NCBI RefSeq assembly: GCF_002159915.1
Contig: NZ_NFJP01000003.1
Coordinates: 124,001-188,000 of the forward strand
Reading direction: 5' to 3'
DNA: 64,000 nt
Source of the DNA: Gordonibacter sp. An230
GTDB lineage: Bacteria > Actinomycetota > Coriobacteriia > Coriobacteriales > Eggerthellaceae
The position numbers were made by a program, and so were the translations under genes. Shown here one piece after another: positions 45,239 to 57,463 of this stretch. The notes beneath the pieces were generated by a model. It searched no databases and was not told the origin of the DNA. It saw only the letters and a list, made by a program, of their open reading frames with translations. The first letter of the stretch is position 1. Each line of letters begins with the position of its first letter.

Positions 45239-46125
45239 ACGACCTTCTCCGCATCCGCAGCCTGTCGAAGCACTACGAGGGCTTCGACCTGAAAAACATC
45301 GACCTGACGGTTCCCGCCGGCAGCGTCGTGGGGCTGGTCGGCTCAAACGGAGCCGGCAAGACCACCACCATCAAATCGGTTCTGGGCCTGGTTTTCCCCG
45401 ACGCGGGTTCCATCGAGCTTTCCGGGACGAACGTCGGCGAGCACGCCGACGCGAAAGCCGTCAAGCGGGCCAAGCAGCGCGTCGGCGTCGTGTTCGACAC
45501 GTGCTCGTTTCCCGAGGAGATGACCGTCGAGGCCGTGGGCCGGCTCATGTCCTACAGCTACGAAACGTGGAGCGACGCGGACTTCGAGCAGCGGCTTGCC
45601 CAGTTCGAGCTGCCGAAAGACCGCACCGTGAAGGACCTCTCACGCGGCATGAGCATGAAGCTCTCGCTGGCTTGCGCGCTTTCGCACGACCCCGACCTGC
45701 TCATTCTCGACGAGGCCACAGCCGGCCTCGACCCACTCGCCCGCGATGCGGCGCTCGAATGTCTGCACGGCTACATGCGCGACGAGCGCCACGGCATCCT
45801 CATGTCAAGCCACATCACAAGCGATCTCGAGAAGATCGCCGACTACGTGGTGTGCATCGACAAGGGCCGCATCGTGTTCTCCGTCGAGAAGGACGCCATC
45901 ACCGACCTCGCCGGCATCGCGCACTGCCGCGCCGCCGAGTTCGAGCGCATCGCGGCCAGCGGGTTCTTCGCGCCGGGCGAGCTGCGCTCCCTGCGCCACC
46001 CGTACGGCATCGACGTGCTCGTGCCCGACCGCTTCGCCTTCGCCGAGAATTTCCGCGACATCGCGCTCGACAAGGCCGACATCGATTCCTTCATGGGCCT
46101 CATGCTGAAAGGAGACGTCCAGTGA
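45235..46125 (+). CDS. ABC transporter ATPase of the YtrB type
   Basis: A 296-residue ATPase. Walker A is GSNGAGKTTT, the signature LSRGMSMKLSLA and Walker B LLILDEATAGLDP. LSRGM replaces LSGGQ as in YtrB relatives. It overlaps the GntR gene at the start and the permease gene at the end (GTGA). It should energise a two-TM-domain ABC exporter. Confidence 0.93.
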   Translation: MNDLLRIRSLSKHYEGFDLKNIDLTVPAGSVVGLVGSNGAGKTTTIKSVLGLVFPDAGSIELSGTNVGEHADAKAVKRAKQRVGVVFDTCSFPEEMTVEAVGRLMSYSYETWSDADFEQRLAQFELPKDRTVKDLSRGMSMKLSLACALSHDPDLLILDEATAGLDPLARDAALECLHGYMRDERHGILMSSHITSDLEKIADYVVCIDKGRIVFSVEKDAITDLAGIAHCRAAEFERIAASGFFAPGELRSLRHPYGIDVLVPDRFAFAENFRDIALDKADIDSFMGLMLKGDVQ

Positions 46126-46820
46126 AAGCCATGTTCATGTCCGATATGCAGGTGGCGAAGAAGTACCTGCTCCAGCAGATTGTCGTCGCCCTCGTCGTGG
46201 GCCTGTTCATCACCTTTGTGACGCAGAGCCTCTACATCACCGCGCCGATGCTCATCGTGATCATCCCGTTCTCCATCGCATTCACCATCATCGCGTACGA
46301 CGAGCGCAGCGGCTGGCAGCAGTTCCGCCTCGCGCTGCCCATTTCGCGCGCCGACGTCATCACGGGACGTTACGCAAGCATAGCGCTGCTCGTGCTAGTC
46401 GGCGTGGTCGTCGGGTTGGCGGTGACGGGAATCGGCATTGCGGCGGCGCAGCTTCTGCCCAGCGTGCCGCAGCTGGCGGAGCTTATGTCGAACTTCTCGT
46501 GGCAGGCCATTCTCATGGCAAGCGCGATGGGCCTTGCCGCGATCTTTATCATGCTGTCCATCATGCTGCCGCTGGTGTCGCGCTTCGGCATGACGAAGGC
46601 GGTGCGCTACCTGCCCCTCGTCATAGTGTTCGGGTTCGTCATCGCGCTCAACCTGGAAAGCAACCTGCAGATGCCGGCGTTCGTCCTCGACTTCGTCAAC
46701 TGGGTAAAAACGCCGGAGGGCACGCTCGCGGCAGCGCTCATCGCTGTCGCCGTTGTTGTCATCCTCTATCTGGCCTCGGCCTCGCTGTCGGTGAAGCTGT
46801 ACGCCAAACGCGAGCTGTAG
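46122..46820 (+). CDS. ABC-2 family permease
   Basis: The 232-residue membrane protein has six hydrophobic segments, with IIAYDERSGWQQFRLALPIS between the second and third as in ABC-2 permeases. The GTG start has AAAGGAGACGTC before it and overlaps the ATPase stop. A hairpin terminator follows, closing the three-gene operon. Confidence 0.9.
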   Translation: MKAMFMSDMQVAKKYLLQQIVVALVVGLFITFVTQSLYITAPMLIVIIPFSIAFTIIAYDERSGWQQFRLALPISRADVITGRYASIALLVLVGVVVGLAVTGIGIAAAQLLPSVPQLAELMSNFSWQAILMASAMGLAAIFIMLSIMLPLVSRFGMTKAVRYLPLVIVFGFVIALNLESNLQMPAFVLDFVNWVKTPEGTLAAALIAVAVVVILYLASASLSVKLYAKREL

Positions 46821-46831
46821 CGCTGAGAACG

Positions 46832-46867
46832 ATCCGGGCGGGAACGCGTACGCATCCCCGCCCGGAT
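46832..46867 (+). terminator. Hairpin terminator after the ABC operon
   Basis: ATCCGGGCGGG (46832-46842) pairs perfectly with CCCGCCCGGAT (46857-46867) over a 14-nt loop, 11 bp after the permease stop. It lacks a T tail. Confidence 0.7.
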
Positions 46868-47675
46868 AGCGAGAAGAGCATGATCGCCGGCCGTCGGCGT
46901 CGCCGATGGCCGCTCAGCACCAATCGACCAATGCTCGTCGAGGCACCGAAACCCCTCGTCCGTTCGAGCCTCGGAGCCGACGAAAGGCAAGACGGTCTAA
47001 ACCGCCTGAGCTTTTCGTCCTCCGACATCCGCGAGGGAGCAGCTTCACGCCCGCCACCGCAGCACTTGCAAACGCGAAACCCTTCGCACAGGCCGCAAAG
47101 ACGGACCCGTTGCAGCTTCTCCGTTTCACAGCATCGGAACCGTCGCATGGCGAACGTCCGATAGCGAGTCTCGAAACCCCTTCCGAGCCCTCTTACGAAG
47201 CTCGGCGCGCCCGGGAATCGACAAAGCCTCTCATGCGATGAGCGGTCTACCAGCCCCGCGCAGACGAAGGCGAAGCGCGTCGAGGAATACTCAGAACCGC
47301 CGCGACGCATTCAGCTCCGACAGGCCGTTTTCCGAGCGAAAGCCCCAGCAAGATTCGCAAGCCCCTCGGTCGGGCCGCGGTCGGCGACAGCCCAACCCCG
47401 GCGCCTCCAAAGGCCCTAGCAAGCCCTGCGCGAGCACCGAGCCCGCGTCCCGAGCACCTCGCACGACCCCCCATGCTTGAAGCCCGCATCGGGACGAACC
47501 TCCCGAACCGAGCCGATCGAGCGCGTCAAACAGCACCGCCCACGAAGCCTCATCGCATTGCGAAAATGCAAGGACGGGGCAAGCGGCGTGTAAGGAAGCG
47601 GTAAGGGACATCCGGTTTACTGTATTTAGAGCAAAGATAAGGCGCGCCAGCAACAGAGCCCGACGAGGAGGAGCC
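46868..47675. other. About 800 bp of noncoding DNA
   Basis: Frames are open by low stop frequency but lack RBS, hydrophobic segments or domains. Near the right end the AT-rich GTTTACTGTATTTAG patch (about 47616) is the likely promoter of the transglycosylase gene. Confidence 0.4.
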
Positions 47676-48440
47676 GTGCCCGGAAAATCCCACTCGACCG
47701 CACGCACGGCCGCGACGATCGTCAGCCGCTCCTGCGCCATCGCAGGCGCCCTCTGTATCGTCGTCGCGTTGTACTTCATCGCACGCGGCTTCGGGCTCTA
47801 CAAAGAAGCGATCACCCAGACAAGCCTCGACGACATGGCGGCGCGCATCGAACAACAGGCCGGCTTCACCCCCATCGACGAGCTGCCCGACCTCTACCTG
47901 CAAGCCACCGTCGCCGTGGAAGACCATCGCTTCTACGCGCATCCCGGATTCGACGCCATCGCCACGGCGCGCGCTCTTGTGAACGATTTGCGCGCCGGCG
48001 CCATCGTCGAGGGCGGAAGCACCATCACGCAGCAGCTTGCGAAAAACCAGTACTTCACGCAAGAGCAGACCATCGAGCGCAAGGTGGCCGAAGTGCTCAT
48101 GGCGCTCACGATGGAGCAGCATTTCTCGAAGCAGACCATCCTCGAACTTTATGTGAACTCGATCTATTTCGGCGACGGCCACACGGGCATCGGCGCGGCG
48201 AGCGAAGGCTATTTCGGCAAGAAGCCGGCCGACCTCACCCCCGACGAGTGCACGCTGCTCGTCGGCATCCCGAACGCCCCGAGCGCCTACGCGCTTTCCG
48301 AGCACCCGGAGCTCGCCCGCCAACGGCAAGGCCACGTGCTGGAGAAGCTCGTTGCCTACGGATATATGGGGCGCGGCGATGCTCGCCTCATCGCCGCGCA
48401 GGCCGCCGCGAAAGAGCCCCTCGCCTGGCAAGGCACGTAG
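47676..48440 (+). CDS. GT51 monofunctional peptidoglycan transglycosylase
   Basis: The 254-residue enzyme polymerises lipid II into glycan strands. One N-terminal membrane helix (IAGALCIVVALYFIARGFGL), then the catalytic motifs: VEDHRFYAHPGFD with the catalytic Glu, GGSTITQQLAKN, KVAEVLMALTMEQHFSK and ILELYVNSIYFG. No transpeptidase domain follows, so it is of the MtgA type. The start is a GTG with GAGGAGGAGCC upstream. Confidence 0.93.
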   Translation: MPGKSHSTARTAATIVSRSCAIAGALCIVVALYFIARGFGLYKEAITQTSLDDMAARIEQQAGFTPIDELPDLYLQATVAVEDHRFYAHPGFDAIATARALVNDLRAGAIVEGGSTITQQLAKNQYFTQEQTIERKVAEVLMALTMEQHFSKQTILELYVNSIYFGDGHTGIGAASEGYFGKKPADLTPDECTLLVGIPNAPSAYALSEHPELARQRQGHVLEKLVAYGYMGRGDARLIAAQAAAKEPLAWQGT

Positions 48441-48631
48441 AGCGCAGGCCGCTGCAAACCGTCGATGCTCTGCCGCGTTGGGCAGCTGAGCGTCCTAGCG
48501 CCTTCGCCACGCCGGCTCGAGAGTTTCTCGCCGGCTCCGCACGAGGCGCTCGACCCTGACGGCTCCGTCTCCGCTCAAAATGCCGGACAGATGCCGATTT
48601 TTGCTCGTGCCAGGTATCCGATCACGCAAAG
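48441..48631. other. Intergenic with a shared motif
   Basis: TTTTTGCTCGTGCCAGGT near 48599 recurs near 447. Nothing else is recognised. Confidence 0.4.
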
Positions 48632-48766
48632 ATTTTCGTTTGGTGAACGGTTTTTCGATTCCCAAGAGACCGCAGAAAAAGCCCACCTGGGAAAACGTTC
48701 CAAAAGACAACCGATGCGACAGCAACGTCCTCCCCAATCCCGGAAAACCGTTCACCAAACGAAAAT
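48632..48766. repeat. 23-bp perfect inverted repeat
   Basis: The arms 48632-48654 (contains CGTTTGGTGAACGG) and 48744-48766 (contains CCGTTCACCAAACG) are exact reverse complements, 89 bp apart, and pairing extends a few bases outward with one gap. AT-rich relative to its surroundings. It could fold as a large hairpin or be the ends of a 135-bp mobile element; no ORF lies inside. Confidence 0.8.
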
Positions 48767-48795
48767 TTTGCAGAAAAGACAAGCAGCCTCTGTCG

Positions 48796-49015
48796 GCCCA
48801 GGATTGGCAGAGGCTAGGTCGGATTGCTGCGCACGGCCCGCTCCAGCTTCGGAAGCACCCCGCTGGGCGGGCGAAGGCCCCCGGAGCGTCCGACCCCAGG
48901 AGTGCACGCCCGCACCCGGGCTCGCGTTGGGAGGATGAGGGCTTCCGAAGCGTCCGACCGAAGAGAGCTCGGCTCGCGATCCGATAAACGCGCGGTGGCG
49001 TCAATTCCTGGTTTA
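48796..49015. repeat. Dispersed repeat element, copy 2
   Basis: It begins CCCAGGATTGGC and ends TCAATTCCTGGTTTA, matching the ends of copy 1 at 145-284. The core GAAGCGTCCGACCGAAG with GGCTCGCGATCC parallels copy 1. It is about 80 bp longer because of an internal partial duplication (GGAGCGTCCGACC then GAAGCGTCCGACC). Confidence 0.55.
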
Positions 49016-49343
49016 GCAAAAAAGGCAGACGCGCGGTCGAATCGCCATCGACCCACGCCCAGCCTCCTCCGCGCGGCACCCTCCGCCTCCGGCACCGCTC
49101 GAAAAGCATCGCCGCACGGCGGATTTCCATCGCCTTCATTCAGGCCAAGCTACGGGAAAGAGGCCGAATCTCGAACGAGAGGAGCACAGGGCGGTCGCGC
49201 AAATCCGGATTCAGCAGAGAGGCGGAGAGCCCGACCGGGCAAGCAACGTCGCAGCAAGAAACGACCCGCCCGACTTCTGGAGACGCGATGGGCAGCAGGC
49301 GCGACAGGAACCGCGCGGCCTCTTCTTTTGCTAGGATGCCCCC

Positions 49344-50249
49344 ATGAAACGACCGCTGAAAGACGCCTCTCCCCCTCGCGCAGCCGCCCGGACGCGCACG
49401 GCCGCCCCCGCCCGCACGGCCATCGCTGCATGCGCGGCGGCAGTCATCGGCGTCGCAGCGGTCATCTGCATCCTCGCCGTTTGGGGGAATCGCGACACGT
49501 TCTCCGTCGAGAAGAGCGCCCCCGCACCTTATGAGAGCCCTTACGATTGGACGAACCTCGAGCGTGACGCCGAGCGCCTGGCCTATGCCGAAGACGGGCA
49601 GACGCGCTCTCGGTCGGGCATCGACGTGTCCGAGCACCAGGGCGTCATCGACTGGCAGGCCGTGGCCGCCGACGGCATCGACTTCGCTTTCGTGCGCGTG
49701 GGAAACCGAGGCTACACCGAAGGCGCCCTCTACGCCGATGCGCGATGCGCTGAAAACCTCGACGGCGCCGACGCGGCAGGGCTTGCCGTGGGGGCGTACT
49801 TCTTCTCGCAAGCGACCGATGCGGACGAAGCGAGGGAGGAGGCCGATTTCGTCGTGGGCCTTCTGGCAGGACGCCGCCTCGACCTGCCGGTCGCCTTCGA
49901 CCACGAGCCCGTCCCAGACGGGGCCGGACGCGCGAACGGCCTGAGCGGCCAGGCCCTCGCCGACTGCGCGGCGGCGTTCTGCGAACGACTCGAGGAAGCA
50001 GGCTATGACACGATGGTCTACGGCAACAAAAACGACATGGCGCGCCTCTGCGCCATCGACGGCACGCAGGAGGCGGCAGATGGGCTCAACGAGACGCTCG
50101 GAGGCCGACCGATATGGTTCGCCGAGTACGACGCCGCCGCGCCGAGCGCCCAGTTCGACTTCGCCATCTGGCAATACACGAACACCGGAAGCGTCGCCGG
50201 CATCGCCACCCCCGTCGACCTCGACGTGCTTTTGCCCGCCGCCCCATAG
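49344..50249 (+). CDS. GH25 lysozyme-type muramidase, membrane anchored
   Basis: A 301-residue wall hydrolase. N-terminal membrane helix at about 27-47 (IAACAAAVIGVAAVICILAV). The GH25 domain has the first acid in SGIDVSEHQGVIDWQAVAA, FAFVRVGNRGYTEG, VGAYFFSQATDADEAREEAD, the second acidic site FDHEPV and the ending FDFAIWQYTNTGSVAGI. In many GH25 enzymes the second site is DxE; here FDHEP fits. No binding repeats are present. Confidence 0.92.
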   Translation: MKRPLKDASPPRAAARTRTAAPARTAIAACAAAVIGVAAVICILAVWGNRDTFSVEKSAPAPYESPYDWTNLERDAERLAYAEDGQTRSRSGIDVSEHQGVIDWQAVAADGIDFAFVRVGNRGYTEGALYADARCAENLDGADAAGLAVGAYFFSQATDADEAREEADFVVGLLAGRRLDLPVAFDHEPVPDGAGRANGLSGQALADCAAAFCERLEEAGYDTMVYGNKNDMARLCAIDGTQEAADGLNETLGGRPIWFAEYDAAAPSAQFDFAIWQYTNTGSVAGIATPVDLDVLLPAAP

Positions 50250-50547
50250 CGCGCTTTGCCCCGCAACCACTCGTGCGCACGCTTCCGCGAAAGGCCCGTC
50301 CTTCTGGCGCGGCGGCGAAGCCGCATTCGACCCGGCCCGCGCGAAGCCGATCCCGTCGAGCCGAAACCGCCGCGCCCTCTCCGCGCCCCTCGGCTGTAGG
50401 GCCCCGGAGCGGAAAAGCGCCGCAGCCCCATCCGCGACGGAGAAGCCGTCCGCCCGAAAGCGACGCGACCCCCCCCCCAGGCCCTGCGGCGACGCACGGC
50501 CTCTCGGCTTAAACGGGGCCGCGGCCAAAAGCCCGGCCGACCCGCCG
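50250..50547. other. Intergenic with a C10 tract
   Basis: About 300 bp, GC-rich, no gene seen. It contains ten consecutive C at 50469-50478, which is the only notable element. Confidence 0.45.
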
Positions 50548-50576
50548 TTGGCACGGGAGCGCGACTGTGCTACACT
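50548..50576 (+). promoter_or_regulatory. Promoter of the leader peptide and MFS gene
   Basis: TTGGCA (50548-50553), 17 bp, TACACT (50571-50576). The transcript would start near 50583 and run 215 nt before the MFS start codon, including the small ORF at 50613. Confidence 0.7.
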
Positions 50577-50612
50577 CGCCTTCGCAAACCCGATCCCAAG
50601 GAGCCGCCCCTC

Positions 50613-50642
50613 ATGGCCGGACAACTGCTATCGCGTTTCTAG
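50613..50642 (+). CDS. Possible 9-residue leader peptide
   Basis: ATG to TAG encodes MAGQLLSRF. AAGGAG lies 9 nt upstream of its ATG, a good Shine-Dalgarno site, and it directly follows a clear promoter. It precedes an MFS exporter gene by about 155 nt. Short peptides in this position often sense ribosome-targeting drugs; that is only an inference here. Confidence 0.45.
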   Translation: MAGQLLSRF

Positions 50643-50798
50643 CAACCGCTGGCACCACTCTCCCTTTTTCGTTTTCCGCGCATCGCAACGTGTGCTTTCC
50701 TCTTTTCGACTGTCTTTCCAACCGAAATAGGTGGAGCAACCGCCACCGCTACCGCATGCTTGGAGACGTTCGACCGTCACCCGAAAAGGAGTTTCGCC

Positions 50799-52094
50799 AT
50801 GAACGAATCGATCACGCCCACGAACGCAGCCGGCCAGACGCTGCCGAAACGTTGGCTCGCCATCATCGCCGTCATCTTCGCAGGACAGTCGTTCTCGATG
50901 ATCACCAGCTACGCAGCCGGCTGGGCCGTCATCTGGCACGTCACCGAGACGACCGGCAGCGCCCTCATGCTCGCAGTCGCGAGCATCTGCGCCTACCTGC
51001 CCCAAGGGCTCATCTCCCCCTTCGGCGGCGTCGTCGCGGACCGCTGCAACCGCAAGGCCGTCATGGTCGCCGCCGACCTCGGCATCGGCATCGTCTCGCT
51101 CGGCATCGGCATCGCGCTGCTCGCCGGAGAGGTGACCTTCGCCACGCTCATGGCGCTCGTCGTGGCACGCAGCGTCGGTCAGGCGTTCCACAACCCCGCC
51201 CTCATGGCCTCGCTGCCCCTGCTCGTGCCCGAACGGCACCTCCTGCGCATCAACAGCCTCATCCAGACCCTCGCGAGCGTCGCAGCCATCGGCTCGCCGG
51301 CCATCGGCATCTTCCTCTACACCACGCAAGGTCTGCACGCCGTCATGTTCCTCGACTTCGGCGGCGCTCTTCTGGCGGTTTTGGGCCTCCTGCTGGCGAA
51401 GATACCATCCGCGCGCGATGCCGCTGCCGCGAACCAGCACGTGCTCGCAAACCTGCGGGACGGCTGGCGAGCCGTATCGGCACGTCGCGGGCTCAAGACC
51501 CTCATCGTCGGCCTGGTGGTGGGAAGCATGATCATGGCGCCCTGGGCGACGGTGTTCCCCCTCATGACCTACGACCATTTCGGAGGCGGCGGGTTCGAGG
51601 CCGCGCTCGTCGAAGCGCTCTGGGGAGGAGGAATGCTCGTCGGCTCCATCGCTTTGATGATATGGGGCGGCGGCAAGAGGCTCGTGCCCGTCATCGCGCT
51701 TTCGCTCGTCGGCGCCGGAGCGCTCACCTGCGCATGCGGGCTTCTGCCAAGCGAGGGGTTCGCGGCGTTCGCCGTCCTCACCGGCATCTCCGCCGTCGTC
51801 TGCGCGTGGTTCAACGGACCGTTCATGACCATTCTCCAACGTTCGGTCGCGCCCGAAAAGCTCGGACGCGTGATGGGCTTCACCACGGCGGCCACGGGAC
51901 TCGCAGCGCCCCTGGGCGTGGCTTTGGGGGGCGTGCTGGCAGAAGCGATTGGCGTGGCGCCGTTTTTCGTGGTCGCCGGCGCGGGCCTCGCTGCACTCGG
52001 TGCGCTCATGTACCTGCCGAAAAGCGTGCGCGCGCTCGACGAGGCGCCATCGGAAACGGTAGACGACGACGCCGGAGCCCGCATGGAAGCCTGA
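50799..52094 (+). CDS. MFS exporter of the Mef/EntS-like group
   Basis: The 431-residue, 12-TM protein has motif A GGVVADRCNRKAVMVAADLG and a long cytoplasmic loop after TM6 (ANLRDGWRAVSARRG). WAVIWHVTETTGSALMLAVA in TM1-2 resembles macrolide-efflux and EntS-type members. The ATG with AAAAGGAGTTTCGCC is taken as start; the frame opens 13 codons earlier without RBS. Substrate unknown. Confidence 0.87.
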   Translation: MNESITPTNAAGQTLPKRWLAIIAVIFAGQSFSMITSYAAGWAVIWHVTETTGSALMLAVASICAYLPQGLISPFGGVVADRCNRKAVMVAADLGIGIVSLGIGIALLAGEVTFATLMALVVARSVGQAFHNPALMASLPLLVPERHLLRINSLIQTLASVAAIGSPAIGIFLYTTQGLHAVMFLDFGGALLAVLGLLLAKIPSARDAAAANQHVLANLRDGWRAVSARRGLKTLIVGLVVGSMIMAPWATVFPLMTYDHFGGGGFEAALVEALWGGGMLVGSIALMIWGGGKRLVPVIALSLVGAGALTCACGLLPSEGFAAFAVLTGISAVVCAWFNGPFMTILQRSVAPEKLGRVMGFTTAATGLAAPLGVALGGVLAEAIGVAPFFVVAGAGLAALGALMYLPKSVRALDEAPSETVDDDAGARMEA

Positions 52095-52290
52095 GCGCCA
52101 AACCCGGCAACTCGTGCTCGGCGACCAGCTGCGCAGCAGGCCCGGGGCCGCGCCGCTGACGGATGCGGTGCGGCCCCGGGCAGATCCCGCACCCCAGAGT
52201 TGCGATGACCGCCAACCAGAATAGGTGGCACGCTCGCGGTCGCAACCTCATGCTGGCACCCAGCAGACGGTACCCGAGCAAGGAGCTTCC

Positions 52291-53229
52291 ATGAGAAAGG
52301 AATTCACCCCCGAATACGCGCCCGTCCAGGGGATCGAGCACTTCCTGCTGCACGGCCCCGAGCATCGCGGCGCCCCGGTCCTGCTGTTATTGCACGGAGG
52401 GCCAGGATACCCCGAGCGCTTCTTCGCCTTGCAGCTCGAACGCGCATGGCGGGGCATGTTCACGCAGGTGCACTGGGATCAGCGTGGAGCGGGCTTGACC
52501 CTGTCGCGCAACGGGAGCGATGCGCATCCGCGCTCCATCGACCAGATGGTCGACGACCTGCACGGCATCGTCGAGCACCTCAAGCTCAGTTACGAGGTGC
52601 CGAAGGTGGTGCTCCTCGGGCATTCCTGGGGGAGCGTGCTCGGCAGCCTGTACGCGCTGCGTCATCCCGAGAACCTGACTGCCTACCTCGGCAGCGGCCA
52701 GGTGGTGTGTCTGCGCGAAAACGAACGCAAGGGCTTCGAGCAAACAAAGCGTCTGGCGAAGGCGGCCAACGACCGCAAGGGCCTCGCCCTTCTCGAGCAG
52801 GTGGGCGACTACCCTCCCGCCGACGTCGACGAGCTCCTCCGCGCGCTGCCCAAGGTGCGCAAAGCGCAAGGCAAATACGAAAAGGGACCCGGCATCGGCG
52901 CCCTGGTCGCGAAAACGCTGGCCGATCGCGTGTTCACGCTGCGAGACCTCGGCAGCCTCGTCCGCGCGTCGGGCGCCAACGCGATCCTGCTGCGCGAGGT
53001 CGTCGATTTTGACCTGCGCGCCCACGGAGGCCGCTACGCCTGCCCCGTGCACTACCTCCTCGGCATGAACGACCCGATCACGCCCACCGATCTTGCCAGC
53101 GCGTACTTCGACGAGCTGCGCGCGCAGCGCAAAACACTGTCGATCATCCCGGACGCCGGGCACAGCCCCATGTTCGAGCAGCCCGAAGCTTATGCGGCGG
53201 CTCTCGAAGCGGTGCGGGCGGAACTGTAG
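52291..53229 (+). CDS. Alpha/beta-hydrolase, proline-iminopeptidase-like
   Basis: A 312-residue soluble hydrolase. The oxyanion-hole motif is LLLLHGGPGYPE; the nucleophile elbow is GHSWGS, the acid probably in GMNDP and the His in DAGHSP. HWDQRGAGLT is typical of proline iminopeptidases (family S33). The ATG has CAAGGAGC upstream; the frame opens 22 codons earlier without RBS. It converges on uvrB with 43 bp between. Confidence 0.88.
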   Translation: MRKEFTPEYAPVQGIEHFLLHGPEHRGAPVLLLLHGGPGYPERFFALQLERAWRGMFTQVHWDQRGAGLTLSRNGSDAHPRSIDQMVDDLHGIVEHLKLSYEVPKVVLLGHSWGSVLGSLYALRHPENLTAYLGSGQVVCLRENERKGFEQTKRLAKAANDRKGLALLEQVGDYPPADVDELLRALPKVRKAQGKYEKGPGIGALVAKTLADRVFTLRDLGSLVRASGANAILLREVVDFDLRAHGGRYACPVHYLLGMNDPITPTDLASAYFDELRAQRKTLSIIPDAGHSPMFEQPEAYAAALEAVRAEL

Positions 53230-53272
53230 CGCCCGCCACACCCTCGTGCGCCGCGGTATCGAGGGCCTGCCG

Positions 53273-55423
<2,151 letters not shown>

Positions 55424-55453
55424 GATGCTCCCTCCGCGATTAGTTAGAAGAGC

Positions 55454-55491
55454 AGTCTAGCACATCTTTCAGAAAAATGAACGGATGTTCG
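55454..55491 (-). promoter_or_regulatory. uvrB promoter with LexA box
   Basis: On the minus strand CGAACATCCGTTCA (55478-55491) matches the Gram-positive LexA box CGAAC-N4-GTTC. It overlaps a TTCATT -35 (55476-55481) that lies 16 bp from TAGACT (55454-55459). LexA would block RNA polymerase. Confidence 0.8.
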
Positions 55492-55523
55492 TTAAATGTT
55501 ACGAGAAAACGAAGGGAGCCCTA

Positions 55524-56543
<1,020 letters not shown>

Positions 56544-56575
56544 TCAAAAGACAGGGCGGCCGAAACCGCCCGTCT

Positions 56576-57463
56576 CTACCCCCTCTCGCCCTCTCCGGCG
56601 ACGCTCATCAGGTACCTGCCGTAGTCGGTCTTGCCCAGTTCCCGCCCCAGGTCGAGCAGCCTCTGCGCGTCGATGAAACCTCGCCGGTAGGCGATCTCCT
56701 CAATGCAGGCGATATAGTAGCCCTGACGACTCTGAACCGCCTCCACGTACTCAGCCGCCTTCAGCATGCCTTCGGGCGTGCCGGTGTCGAGCCACGCCAT
56801 GCCGCGCCCCATGAGTTCGACCGCAAGCCGCCCTTCGCGCAGATAGGCGTTGTTGACGCTCGTGATCTCAAGCTCCCCGCGATCGGAAGGCTCGACCTTC
56901 GCCGCAATGTCACACACCCCGCCGTCGTAGAAGTAGAGCCCCGGCACGGCGTAGCTGCTCTTGGGATGCTCCGGCTTCTCCTCGATCCCTACGACGCGGC
57001 GCCCCTTGTCGAACTCCACCACCCCGAAAGCCCGCGGATCCTTCACCGGGTAGCCGAACACCACAGCCCCGCCCTCGCACTCCACCCTGTCCCGGGCGCG
57101 CGACAAGACGCGCGTAAGATCTTGGCCGTGAAACATGTTGTCGCCCAAAACGAGCGCGCACGGCCCGCCGGAGAGAAACCCCCGCCCGATGGTGAACGCC
57201 TCCGCGAGCCCGCGCGGCTCGGCCTGCTCGGCGTACTCAAGGCGCATGCCCAGCTCAGAGCCGTTGCCAAGAAGCCTCTCATACTGGGGCAGCGACGCCG
57301 GATCGGAGATGACCAGCACCTCGCGAATGCCGGCGAGCATCAACACGGAGAGCGGGTAGTACACAAGCGGCTTGTCGTAAATGGGCAGCAGCTGCTTGCT
57401 GACCGCCTTGGTGATGGGGTGCAGCCGGGTCCCCGACCCGCCCGCAAGGATGATGCCTTTCAT
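56576..57463 (-). CDS. rfbA: Glucose-1-phosphate thymidylyltransferase
   Basis: RfbA makes dTDP-glucose from glucose-1-phosphate and dTTP. The 295-residue enzyme starts MKGIILAGGSGTRLHPITKA, and has IYDKPLVYYPLSVLMLAGI and LGDNMFHG as in RmlA. ATG with TTGGAGGAACTC before it; the frame opens 18 codons earlier without RBS. It overlaps the upstream GNAT-ATP-grasp gene by 4 nt. rmlC and rmlD are not in the window. Confidence 0.96.
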   Translation of the reverse strand: MKGIILAGGSGTRLHPITKAVSKQLLPIYDKPLVYYPLSVLMLAGIREVLVISDPASLPQYERLLGNGSELGMRLEYAEQAEPRGLAEAFTIGRGFLSGGPCALVLGDNMFHGQDLTRVLSRARDRVECEGGAVVFGYPVKDPRAFGVVEFDKGRRVVGIEEKPEHPKSSYAVPGLYFYDGGVCDIAAKVEPSDRGELEITSVNNAYLREGRLAVELMGRGMAWLDTGTPEGMLKAAEYVEAVQSRQGYYIACIEEIAYRRGFIDAQRLLDLGRELGKTDYGRYLMSVAGEGERG

